A stretch of 64,000 bases of DNA from Sphingomonas sabuli (GTDB lineage Bacteria; Pseudomonadota; Alphaproteobacteria; Sphingomonadales; Sphingomonadaceae), in the NCBI RefSeq assembly GCF_014352855.1, contig NZ_CP060697.1, forward strand, positions 1,178,001 through 1,242,000, read 5' to 3'. The translations under genes and the position numbers were made by a program. Numbering within the stretch: the stretch's first letter is position 1; each line of letters starts with the position of its first letter. Positions 1 through 11,478 of this stretch are shown here, piece after piece. Under the pieces are notes generated by a model. That model saw nothing but the letters and a program-made list of their open reading frames with translations. It ran no database searches and was not told where the DNA came from.

Positions 1-1
1 C

Positions 2-508
2 GCGCAGGTCTATGCCTCGCGGGCCGCGGCCAAGGTCCTGGAGACCGGCGTCGCCGGCGCCGACGATCCGCAGGCCGGGATGCACAAGCCCTTCCGTTCG
101 GCCCGGGTCGACCATGTGCTGGCGGACGGCGTCCCCGTGCGGCTGGGCAACCTCATGCTCACCCCGATCGCGACGCCGGGTCACTCTCCCGGCGCGCTCA
201 GCTGGCACTGGGGCGCGTGCGACGGCGGCGTGTGCCGGCGCATCGTCTACGCCGACAGCCTGTCGCCGATCAGCCGCGACGATTACCGCTTCAGCGATCA
301 CCCCGCCTATGTCGCCGCCTATCGGGCCGGCCTGGCCCGGCTCGCCGCGGTGGAATGCGACATACTGGCGACCCCGCACCCATCCGCCAGCGCTATGGTC
401 GAGCGGCTGGGCAAGGCCAGCATTGAGGATCCGCAGGCTTGTGCGGCCTATGCATCCGACATCGGCAAGAAACTGGATGAACGGTTGGCCAAGGAGCGAC
501 TGAAATAA
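2..508 (+). CDS. Subclass B3 metallo-beta-lactamase, 3' part only
   Basis: The reading frame is open from the window edge, so the N-terminus with the first zinc motif (HxHxDH) lies outside; 168 residues are visible. The visible part has the B3 hallmarks: TPGHSPGALSWHW, which holds the third zinc-1 histidine, then ADSLSPIS, and ATPHPS with the late zinc-binding histidine. Members of this family are periplasmic zinc hydrolases that open beta-lactam rings, although related MBL-fold enzymes with other substrates exist. The stop codon overlaps the proposed prmA start by four bases, so the two genes are probably co-transcribed. Family assignment is good; actual beta-lactamase activity is inference. 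Confidence 0.8.
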   Translation, partial: AQVYASRAAAKVLETGVAGADDPQAGMHKPFRSARVDHVLADGVPVRLGNLMLTPIATPGHSPGALSWHWGACDGGVCRRIVYADSLSPISRDDYRFSDHPAYVAAYRAGLARLAAVECDILATPHPSASAMVERLGKASIEDPQACAAYASDIGKKLDERLAKERLK

Positions 509-1383
509 GCTGGCGCGCGACCATCGCGTGCACCAAGGCGCAAGCGGAAGGGCTGGCCGATCCGGACGCGCTGTTCGCGGACGCTTCGCCGCCGGTCCTG
601 GTCACCGACGAACCGGATCCGGCCCGTCCGAACGACTGGCTGCTCCATGCCTATTTCGACCGGGAGCCCAGCCCGGACGACCTTGCTGTGCTGCGCGGCC
701 TGGGAAGCGGCGAACCCGCGGTCGAGCAGCTGGGTGAGGACGATTGGGTAACGATGAGCCAGTCTGGCCTGGAGCCGATCCGCGCCGGACTGTTCTTCGT
801 TCACACGCCGACACACCGCGACCGCGTCCCGGCGGGGACCATTGCCTTTGAAATCGACGCAGGCCTGGCGTTCGGCACCGGACAGCATGCGACGACCGCC
901 GGCTGTCTGGAAGCGCTCGATCAGCTCGACAGCGACAAGCATGCGTTCCGCAATGTTGCCGACATCGGGACCGGCACGGGCCTGCTTGCCTTTGCCGCAC
1001 TCGCGTTGTGGCCGGGGGCAAAGGTCATCGCGACCGACATCGATCCGGTCGCGGTCGACGTCGCCCGCGACAATGCGAGAATCAATGAAATCCCGCTTGG
1101 CCATGGCGCCGGCGAAGTGCTGCTGGCCCAGGCCGACGGCATGGACTCACCGATGCTCGCGGCGCGCGCGCCCTTCGACCTGCTGATCGCCAACATCCTC
1201 GCCGGCCCGCTGATCGAGCTTGCGCCCGCATTCGTCCCGGCAACCGCGCCGGGGGGAACGATCGTGCTTGCCGGCCTTCTCGACACCCAGTCGGATGCGG
1301 TCGTCAGCGCCTATGAAGCCCTTGGCTGCTCGCTCATCGACGGCGGCAAGAGCGAGTGGCGCGTGCTGGTGTTTCGTCGCTAG
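505..1383 (+). CDS. prmA: Ribosomal protein L11 methyltransferase, probable AUA start
   Basis: PrmA trimethylates ribosomal protein L11 using S-adenosylmethionine. The SAM-binding motif DIGTGTGLLAF, the following acidic DIDPVAVDVARDNA segment and the catalytic-loop motif NILAGP are all present. The only ordinary start in frame is GTG at 688, which would remove the N-terminal L11-binding domain; the conserved N-terminus (SWRATIACTKAQAEG) reads through from about 505. An AAGGAG sequence at 491-496 lies eight bases before ATA at 505, and ATA overlaps the upstream TAA stop as ATAA where an ATGA overlap would be usual. From 505 the protein is 292 residues, the normal PrmA length. Its stop overlaps that of the convergent next gene. 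Confidence 0.88.
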   Translation: MSWRATIACTKAQAEGLADPDALFADASPPVLVTDEPDPARPNDWLLHAYFDREPSPDDLAVLRGLGSGEPAVEQLGEDDWVTMSQSGLEPIRAGLFFVHTPTHRDRVPAGTIAFEIDAGLAFGTGQHATTAGCLEALDQLDSDKHAFRNVADIGTGTGLLAFAALALWPGAKVIATDIDPVAVDVARDNARINEIPLGHGAGEVLLAQADGMDSPMLAARAPFDLLIANILAGPLIELAPAFVPATAPGGTIVLAGLLDTQSDAVVSAYEALGCSLIDGGKSEWRVLVFRR

Positions 1384-2735
1384 GCCGGACGCAACGTCGC
1401 GATCCGTCCTTCCGCATCCGCCTCGACCAGCCAGTCCCAGGTCTTGCGCCGGAAGGTCAATCGATAGGTCCGCTTGCCCGCCGGGTCGACCTTGACCAGC
1501 TGGACCTTGCTTAGCGGCCCCACGCCGACGACCGCCGCCTGGTTGAAACCGCTCCGAAGCGGCTTGCCGGGGGTCTTACCGGGCGAAACGAACGCACTGT
1601 CGTCAGCACCCGCGGCGGCGGCATCGAACAATGCCTTGAGGTTGGCGGCAATGCGCGGCCAGTCGTCGGGGACCGGCGAAGCCAGCACCGGCGCCGGCAG
1701 GCTCAGGTCCGCAACCCGCTCCGCCAGCAACGGAAAAAACATCTGCTGATTGGTAAGGACCACGATGGTCTTGCCGGTGGACGGGATCCGGATGATGTCT
1801 GCCAGGGCTGGACCGCCGCTATGGCCGACAATCGTCGTCCCGAAATAATCGCGCACGGTCCAGCCGATCCCGAATTGCGACGGGCGTCCGTCGGGCAAGG
1901 TCGCCGGGGTGACGATCGCCGCAAGGCTCGATCGGCTGAGTAGCTTGCCACTGTCGATCGCCGCAAACAGTGCGGCGAGGTCGCGGGCCGAGGAATACAG
2001 CCCGCCTGCGCCGTACCCCAGCGGTGCGAAAAAGAAATCCGCGGTCCGCTGGCGGTCGCCCGTCCAGGTATAGGTCGATGCGCGCCGCTCGAGGACGTCG
2101 GCGGTGCGCACCGGGCCGTCGTCGCTGGCCATGGCGAACCCCGTCGCGTTAAGCTGCAAGGGCCGGGTGATGTCGCGCGCCAGAAGTTCAGGGAGGGTCG
2201 CGCCGCCAGCCTTCTCGATCACCGCCCGAAGGATGGTGAAATCGGTGAAGCCGTACCGCGCCTCGGTTCCGGGCGCATAGGCCAGCGGCTGCTTCATCGC
2301 GGCGGCGGCCGCTTCGGCCACGGTCTTGGGTTCGGGCTGGCCAAGATCTTCGCCAAGACCGGACGTATGGTTGGCCAATTGCCGGACGGTGATGCCCGAC
2401 CACGATGCGGGCGCGCCGTCGAAAAATCGGGCGATGGGGTCGTCGAGCGACAGCCGGCCTGCTTCCACCTGCTTCATCAGCAGGATGCCGGTGAACAGCT
2501 TGGTCGCCGACGCCAGCTGGAAGCGCGTGTCGGGATCGACCTTGGCCCCCCATTCCAGGTTGGCGACGCCATAGCCGGCCAGCTTCGTCACCTTGCCCGA
2601 ATCGACAATGGCGACCGCGACTCCGGGCAGATGGCTTACCTCCATCTGCTCCAGAATTACGTCGTCGACGGGGTCGGCCAACGCCGCGGCCGGGGCCGCC
2701 AGCGCGACCGCCAGTCCGATCAGTGCACCACGCAT
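1380..2735 (-). CDS. Secreted serine hydrolase of the beta-lactamase/PBP4-like family (class C fold)
   Basis: A protein of 451 residues beginning with a clear signal peptide (MRGALIGLAVALAAPAAALA). The nucleophile motif SATK is at residues 76-79 and a late HSGG matches the third (KTG/HxG) motif. The second motif, normally YxN, reads YGF here, so the usual asparagine is missing. A C-terminal extension of about 100 residues follows the catalytic domain. Such proteins are periplasmic or secreted esterases, D-aminopeptidases or PBP-like enzymes rather than true lactamases. The start at 2735 is chosen because the upstream in-frame extension lacks a signal sequence. It is convergent with prmA and shares CTAG at the stops; the S9 peptidase gene ends 16 bases upstream. 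Confidence 0.8.
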   Translation of the reverse strand: MRGALIGLAVALAAPAAALADPVDDVILEQMEVSHLPGVAVAIVDSGKVTKLAGYGVANLEWGAKVDPDTRFQLASATKLFTGILLMKQVEAGRLSLDDPIARFFDGAPASWSGITVRQLANHTSGLGEDLGQPEPKTVAEAAAAAMKQPLAYAPGTEARYGFTDFTILRAVIEKAGGATLPELLARDITRPLQLNATGFAMASDDGPVRTADVLERRASTYTWTGDRQRTADFFFAPLGYGAGGLYSSARDLAALFAAIDSGKLLSRSSLAAIVTPATLPDGRPSQFGIGWTVRDYFGTTIVGHSGGPALADIIRIPSTGKTIVVLTNQQMFFPLLAERVADLSLPAPVLASPVPDDWPRIAANLKALFDAAAAGADDSAFVSPGKTPGKPLRSGFNQAAVVGVGPLSKVQLVKVDPAGKRTYRLTFRRKTWDWLVEADAEGRIATLRPA

Positions 2736-2751
2736 CTTCGGCCCCTGACCC

Positions 2752-4920
2752 CTACCGGCCGCGTTCGCCCGGCGTGCCCGCGGGGGCCGGCGGCGGCATT
2801 GCCACCGGTTCCGCAACGCCCAGCTGATCGAGCATGAAGGCGTAATATTCGGCCCGCGAGCGATATTGTTCGAACCGCCCCGACTTGCCGCCGTGCCCGG
2901 CTTCCATGTTGACGCGATAGACCAGCGGATTGGTGTCGGTCTTCAGCGTCCGCAACTTGGCCACATATTTGGTCGGTTCGTAATATTGGACCTGGCTGTC
3001 CCACAGGCCGGTGCCGACGAACATCGCCGGATACGCCTGCCGCCTGAGATTATCGTAGGGCGAATAGGACAGCATGTAGTCGTAGAATTTCGGGTCGGCC
3101 GGATTGCCCCATTCGTCATATTCGTTGGTCGTCAGCGGGATCGACGCGTCGAGCATCGTCGTCACCACGTCGACGAACGGCACCTGGTTGATGAAAACCC
3201 GGTAATCCTGCGGCGCCATGTTGGCGATGCCGCCCATCAACAGGCCGCCCGCGCTGCCGCCCATCGCCGCGACCCGGTTGGGCGCCGCATATTTGTTGGC
3301 GACCAGGAAGCGGGTGACGTCGATGAAATCGGTGAAGCTGTTTTTCTTGTTGAGCAGGTGGCCCTGGTCGTACCAGGCGCGGCCCATCTCCTGACCCCCG
3401 CGGATATGGGCGATCGCATAGACCAGGCCGCGATCGAGCAATGGCGTGATCGTTGGCGACCAGGCCGGGTCCATCGACGCGCCGTAACTGCCATAGCCAT
3501 ATTGCAGCATCGGCGCGGTGCCGTCGCGCTGGTAACCCTTGCGATAGACCAGGCTGACCGGAACCCGCGTGCCGTCGCGGGCGGTCGCCCACACGCGCTC
3601 GGTCGCATAGAGCGACGGGTCGTAGTTCGGCGCCGGGGTGCGCTTCAGCACGGTGCGTGCGCCGGTTAGCGCGTCGACCTCGTAATAGATGCGCGGCGTC
3701 GTCAGGGAATCGTAGGTGTAGCGAAGCTTGGTCGTGTCGGTTTCGTAATTGGAACTGATGTCCATCGAATAGGCCGGCTCGTCGGACGCGACCGCGCTGC
3801 TGCTGCCGTCGCCCTTCAACAGCCGGACATTCTTGTTGCCGTTCGATCGCTGTTCGATGGCGATGAACCGGTTGAACGGCTTGAACCCTTCGATGAAGAC
3901 ATTGGGATCATGCGCGACCAGATCGGCCCAGGCGTCGCGGCCTGACGCTGCCTGCGCATCGGGCACGGTGACCAGCTTGTAATTGGGCGCGTTGCGGTTG
4001 GTGCGAATGATCCAGCGGTCGCCGATATGGTCGGCCGAATAGCGGAATTCGCGTTCGCGCGGCGCGATGACCGCGAACTGGCCCGGCGCGGCCGCGCTGG
4101 TGCAACGCTGTTCGTCGCTGACCGTGCTTTGCACGCCGATGCACAGATATTTGTCGTCGCTGGTCCGGCCGACGCCCATGTAGAAGCTGTCGTCCTTTTC
4201 CTCGTAGACCAGCGTGTCGGCGGACGCGGGCGTGCCCAGTACATGCGCCTTGACCCGCTTGGACAGCAGCGTCGTCGGGTCCTTTTCGACGTAATAGACC
4301 GTGCGGTTGTCGTCGGCCCAGACGAAGTTCGGTTCGACGTTCTGAACCGTGTCGGTCAGCGTCCGGCCGGTCGCCAGGTCCTTGAACTTGAGCACATACT
4401 GCCGCCGCCCGACGACATCTTCCGCATAGGCAAGCAATTGGTTGTTGGGGCTGACCACCCATTCGCCGACCGAAAAGAAGCCGTGCCCCTTGGCCATCGC
4501 CGGCTGGTCGAGCAGGATTTCCTCGGGCGCGCTGAGGTTGCCGCGCTTGCGCGCAAGGATCGGATAATCGGCGCCGGTTTCAAAGCGCGTGTAATAGAAA
4601 TAGCCGCGCTCGCGGAACGGGACGGAACTGTCATCCTGCTTAATCCGGCCGATGATCTCCTGGTACAGCCGGTCCTGCAGCGGCTTGGTGTCCGCCAGCA
4701 TCGCGTCGGCATAGGCGTTCTCGGCTTTCAGATAGGCCAGCATCTTCGGATTTTTGCGACTGTCGTCGCGGAGCCAGTAATAGGGGTCGTTGCGATCCTT
4801 GGGGCCCTTCACCGTATAGGGCACGGTTTCGGCCACCGGCGGCACCGGCGCGGCCTGGGCAATGGCGATCGATGGAACGGCGATCGCCGCGGCAGATACC
4901 AGCAACACCAACCGACTCAT
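2752..4920 (-). CDS. Secreted S9 family peptidase (prolyl oligopeptidase / oligopeptidase B type)
   Basis: A 722-residue protein with signal peptide (MSRLVLLVSAAAIAVPSIAIAQA), an N-terminal beta-propeller region (about residues 40-430) and a C-terminal alpha/beta hydrolase domain. The nucleophile motif GGSAGG has Ser556, the catalytic aspartate is likely in TGLWDSQV, and the histidine in EAGHGGKSGR. DPYYWLRDD near the N-terminus is typical of oligopeptidase B-like S9A enzymes, which cleave short peptides. The signal peptide points to periplasmic peptide degradation. The gene is divergent from the S10 peptidase gene, with 110 bases between starts that presumably hold both promoters. Confidence 0.9.
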   Translation of the reverse strand: MSRLVLLVSAAAIAVPSIAIAQAAPVPPVAETVPYTVKGPKDRNDPYYWLRDDSRKNPKMLAYLKAENAYADAMLADTKPLQDRLYQEIIGRIKQDDSSVPFRERGYFYYTRFETGADYPILARKRGNLSAPEEILLDQPAMAKGHGFFSVGEWVVSPNNQLLAYAEDVVGRRQYVLKFKDLATGRTLTDTVQNVEPNFVWADDNRTVYYVEKDPTTLLSKRVKAHVLGTPASADTLVYEEKDDSFYMGVGRTSDDKYLCIGVQSTVSDEQRCTSAAAPGQFAVIAPREREFRYSADHIGDRWIIRTNRNAPNYKLVTVPDAQAASGRDAWADLVAHDPNVFIEGFKPFNRFIAIEQRSNGNKNVRLLKGDGSSSAVASDEPAYSMDISSNYETDTTKLRYTYDSLTTPRIYYEVDALTGARTVLKRTPAPNYDPSLYATERVWATARDGTRVPVSLVYRKGYQRDGTAPMLQYGYGSYGASMDPAWSPTITPLLDRGLVYAIAHIRGGQEMGRAWYDQGHLLNKKNSFTDFIDVTRFLVANKYAAPNRVAAMGGSAGGLLMGGIANMAPQDYRVFINQVPFVDVVTTMLDASIPLTTNEYDEWGNPADPKFYDYMLSYSPYDNLRRQAYPAMFVGTGLWDSQVQYYEPTKYVAKLRTLKTDTNPLVYRVNMEAGHGGKSGRFEQYRSRAEYYAFMLDQLGVAEPVAMPPPAPAGTPGERGR

Positions 4921-5030
4921 GCGCAATTCTCCCCCTTTTGTGGGCGCCACTGTCGCAAGCCACGGCAGAAAATCCAAGGCCTTGGCTGGCCGCGCTTGCA
5001 AGCGCTTGAGAGCGCTGCATAACATCGGCG

Positions 5031-6626
5031 ATGATAGCCCCATTCGCGCTTGCGCTCGCCGCCCTTGCCCAGCAACCCGCCGCGGCCGCCCCGGATGAGA
5101 TTGAAAACCCGGTCTATTTCGAGCCCGGCGAAACCCGCACCAAAGGGTCCGTCCGAGTGAATGGCCAGGCCATCCGCTACCAGGCGATCGCCGGCACGCT
5201 AGTGGTCCATAGCAAGGGCTGGGAAGACACCGATGCCGCCGAAGCGCGCGTCGCCGAAGCCGACAAGAAAAAGGATGACGACGAGGACGAACCGAAGGCC
5301 GCGGCGTCAATGTTCTACACCGCCTATTTCCGCGACGGCGCGCCGTCCGCTTCGCGCCCGCTCATGTTCCTGTTCAACGGCGGCCCGGGCTCATCGAGCA
5401 TCTGGCTGCACATGGGCGCGTTCGGACCGAAGCGCGTCGTCACGTCGGACGCCGGCCATACCCCGCCTGCGCCCTACGGCCTCGTTGAAAATACCGAAAG
5501 CCTGCTCGACGCCGCCGACCTCGTCTTCATCGACGCGCCCGGCACCGGGTTCAGCCGCATCGCCGGCAAGGACAAGGAAAAGGCGTTCTTCGGCGTCGAC
5601 CAGGACATCCATGCCTTCGCCGACTTCATCACCCAGTTCCTGACCAAATACGGCCGCTGGAATTCTCCCAAATATGTGTTCGGCGAAAGCTACGGGACGA
5701 TGCGCGGCGCGGGGCTGGCGCTGGCGCTGCAGAACCGCGACGTCGACCTGAACGGGCTGATCCTGTTGTCCGACATCCTCAACTGGGACCTGGTCCCCGA
5801 CGATCCGCAAGTGAACCCGTCCGTCGACCTGCCCTACATCGTGTCGCTGCCGACCTATGCGGCGACCGCCTGGTACCACAACCGGGTCGCCAACCGCCCC
5901 GCGCAACTGCGCCCCTTCCTCGACGAGGTCGAAGCTTTCGCCACCGGCGACTATGCGCTCGCGCTGATGAAGGGAAACACGCTGCCCGAAGCGGAGCGGC
6001 AGCGGATCGCGCAGCGGCTGTCCGCCTACACCGGCCTCACCGTCCCCTACCTGCTCAAGACCAACCTGCGCATCACCTATGGCGCGTTCCAGAAGGAGCT
6101 GATGGCCGACCAGTCGGTCACCACCGGCACGCTCGACACGCGCTATGCTGGCGCGACGCTCGACCCGTTGAGCAAGCTGTCCAGCTACGACCCATCCAGC
6201 TCGTCGATCAGCCCGGCCTATGTCGCCGCCTTCAACAGCTACGCGAGGGACACGCTCAATTACCGGCCTGGGATCCAGTTCAAGCCCGGCATCCCGATCT
6301 ATTCCGATTGGGATTACAAGCACCAGCCGCCGGGCGCGGACAAGCCGCTGATCGCGCTGCCCAACGTGCTGCCCGACCTCGCCGCGGCGATGAAGCAGGA
6401 CCCCGATCTAAAGGTCATGGTCAACGGCGGCTATTACGACATTTCAACGCCCTATTTCGCCGGCGTCTACGAACTCCGCCACCTGCCCGTCCCGCCAGCG
6501 CTACGCGACAACATCGAGTATCATTATTACGAGTCCGGCCACATGGTGTACCTCAACGCCGGCGCGATGGAGGCCATGCACGACAATGTCGCCGGGTTCG
6601 TGCGGAGGACGTTGGGCGCGCGGTAA
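5031..6626 (+). CDS. Secreted S10 family serine carboxypeptidase
   Basis: A 531-residue protein with a short hydrophobic signal sequence (FALALAALAQQPAAAA). The S10 signatures are present: oxyanion-region FNGGPGSSS at residues 115-123, nucleophile GESYGT with Ser220, an aspartate in NGGYYDISTPYF and the histidine in ESGHMVYL. A lysine/aspartate/glutamate-rich stretch at residues 78-90 is an insert before the catalytic core. S10 enzymes remove C-terminal amino acids from peptides, usually at acid pH. A paralogue lies at 28590-30101. The gene is divergent from the S9 peptidase, which suggests shared peptide scavenging. Confidence 0.9.
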   Translation: MIAPFALALAALAQQPAAAAPDEIENPVYFEPGETRTKGSVRVNGQAIRYQAIAGTLVVHSKGWEDTDAAEARVAEADKKKDDDEDEPKAAASMFYTAYFRDGAPSASRPLMFLFNGGPGSSSIWLHMGAFGPKRVVTSDAGHTPPAPYGLVENTESLLDAADLVFIDAPGTGFSRIAGKDKEKAFFGVDQDIHAFADFITQFLTKYGRWNSPKYVFGESYGTMRGAGLALALQNRDVDLNGLILLSDILNWDLVPDDPQVNPSVDLPYIVSLPTYAATAWYHNRVANRPAQLRPFLDEVEAFATGDYALALMKGNTLPEAERQRIAQRLSAYTGLTVPYLLKTNLRITYGAFQKELMADQSVTTGTLDTRYAGATLDPLSKLSSYDPSSSSISPAYVAAFNSYARDTLNYRPGIQFKPGIPIYSDWDYKHQPPGADKPLIALPNVLPDLAAAMKQDPDLKVMVNGGYYDISTPYFAGVYELRHLPVPPALRDNIEYHYYESGHMVYLNAGAMEAMHDNVAGFVRRTLGAR

Positions 6627-6645
6627 TCGGGCCAGCGTCCGACGC

Positions 6646-6665
6646 CCGCTTTCTACCCCAAGCGG
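6646..6665. repeat. Hairpin in a putative interspersed intergenic repeat (copy 1)
   Basis: CCGCTT and AAGCGG arms flank an eight-base TCTACCCC loop just downstream of the S10 gene. On the minus strand the element reads AATGTCCGCTT followed by GGGGTAGAAAGCGGGCG, which from memory resembles a short repeat common between genes in sphingomonads. It could also act as a terminator for the two convergent genes. Copy number in the genome cannot be seen from here. Confidence 0.4.
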
Positions 6666-6808
6666 ACATTGCTCCATGACCGTAGGCGGCCGAGCAAAGG
6701 TATCGAGGGGGCGTCTGTTCCTGTCTGGCATGCGTGCAGCCGCAACGGCCGCTCAGTCTCCGGGTACCGCATCGACGGAAATCCTCGGCATCGACGTGCC
6801 TGACGATC

Positions 6809-7159
6809 TCATTCTTCGTAGACCGTCTCAGCATTTCTTCGTTCGAAGGTCAGGTTGACGCTCCGTTGCGACGCTGGGCGCGTGCGGTGGAGCATTCCGG
6901 CGGGAACGGTCAAAAATTGACCAGGACCAACGACGACCTCTCGATCCTTAAACTCAATCACGAGTTCGCCATCGACGCCGAAAAAAGTTTCGTCAGAGTC
7001 AGGGTGACAGTGCCAGCGGAACTGCTCCGTCATCACGCTCATGCGGATTTCATGATCGTTCACAGTCCCAAGCGAGACGTTCCGGTAGCGCTCACGGACC
7101 AGCCTGCTCAAAGTCAGTGGATCAACTAGATTGGTGGCAGACGGGGGGTCTTGGATCAT
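6809..7159 (-). CDS. Single-domain cupin protein
   Basis: A 116-residue protein with one cupin barrel: motif 1 FRWHCHPDSDETFFGVDGELVIEF holds the H-x-H...E metal ligands and motif 2 is PGQFLTVPAGMLHRTRP with the last histidine. Cupins of this size bind a metal and act as small sugar isomerases, dioxygenases or regulators; the substrate cannot be read. There is no signal peptide, so it is cytoplasmic. No good ribosome binding site precedes the ATG at 7159, so translation may be weak. The gene sits alone in an accessory patch between two repeat-like sequences. Confidence 0.8.
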   Translation of the reverse strand: MIQDPPSATNLVDPLTLSRLVRERYRNVSLGTVNDHEIRMSVMTEQFRWHCHPDSDETFFGVDGELVIEFKDREVVVGPGQFLTVPAGMLHRTRPASQRSVNLTFERRNAETVYEE

Positions 7160-7270
7160 GGCATTTCAATATTGGCGCGTGCGCTGCGCCGCCAATGAAA
7201 TTCCCTTCCCGTCGTACAAGGGGAGCTTATGGCTCCGTTGCGGCGCCGGCGGGGGAAGGCATTGGTGGTC

Positions 7271-7303
7271 AGCGACTGCTTTTCACCCATAGTGGAAGTT
7301 GGC
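7271..7303. repeat. Degenerate copy 2 of the intergenic repeat
   Basis: The minus strand reads CCAACTTCCACTATGGGTGAAAAGCAG, aligning by eye with copy 1 near 6640-6672 in the pattern AA-N2-TCC-CTT/A-GGGT-GAAAGC-G. Similarity is partial, so this is tentative. Confidence 0.3.
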
Positions 7304-7305
7304 GG

Positions 7306-7362
7306 TCAGGCCCCGGCGACGATCTTCGCCCACTCCTCCTCGCCGATCACCCGCACGCCAAA
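7306..7362 (-). pseudogene. Detached fragment of a ligA 3' end
   Basis: Read on the minus strand, these 57 bases encode FGVRVIGEEEWAKIVAGA followed by a stop. The genuine LigA C-terminus at 8724-8780 is [18 protein letters not shown] followed by a stop. By hand alignment 47 of 57 bases match, including codon phase and stop position. Homology ends one base before the stop codon of the neighbouring 7364-7819 gene. The two copies are direct repeats flanking a segment of about 1.4 kb. The fragment is not translated as a gene. Confidence 0.75.
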
Positions 7363-7363
7363 C

Positions 7364-7819
7364 CTACCGCGCCCGCTCCGACTGGGGCGGCGACTGGTAA
7401 GTGGACGGCCGCTTTTGCGCCACCATCGGGAATGTCTCGCCGCCGTGGTACGTCACTGTCCCGCACATATAGTCGCCCTTGCCCGAGACCCTGCCGTCGA
7501 ACAGCACGTCGCCTTCGCGCGCGCCGACGACCATGTGGATGGCGTTTCCAGTCAGGCTGATCGTGCGGATGACCACCGGCGCGGTCCGCGCGGGGGCAAG
7601 CGAGCCGCCATAGTCCGCGCCGACGAAGCCGATCGTCATCAGCCCGAAACTCGGGCTCCCGCGCGGAGTCATCAGGAAGTCCCACTGCCCGTGGAGGTTG
7701 GCGGGCTCGCCGCCCACAGCCGCTTCGCCGGCATCGCAGGTCATCGCGATCTGCGGGGCAGGCTTTGACTGGGTGGCCAGCGCAGCCGCCACGACAAGCG
7801 TCATCAAGTCCATCATCAT
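7364..7819 (-). CDS. Small secreted protein of unknown function
   Basis: A 151-residue protein starting at one of three consecutive ATGs (7819, 7816, 7813), with a hydrophobic N-terminus (MTLVVAAALATQS) that looks like a signal peptide. The mature part has two cysteines (MTCDAGE and YMCGTV) that could form a disulfide, and a beta-rich pattern with LHGQWDFLMTPRGSPSFGLMTIGF. The GxW start followed by short beta strands resembles small lipocalin-like or DUF-type periplasmic proteins, but I do not recognise a family. It is divergent from the LytTR gene and lies inside the segment bounded by the ligA-tail repeats. Confidence 0.6.
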   Translation of the reverse strand: MMMDLMTLVVAAALATQSKPAPQIAMTCDAGEAAVGGEPANLHGQWDFLMTPRGSPSFGLMTIGFVGADYGGSLAPARTAPVVIRTISLTGNAIHMVVGAREGDVLFDGRVSGKGDYMCGTVTYHGGETFPMVAQKRPSTYQSPPQSERAR

Positions 7820-7869
7820 CCTGTTTCTTTCTCGAGGGAGACGGCACCGACGATGGGGCCGCGAGGCCC

Positions 7870-11474
<3,605 letters not shown>

Positions 11475-11478
<4 letters not shown>

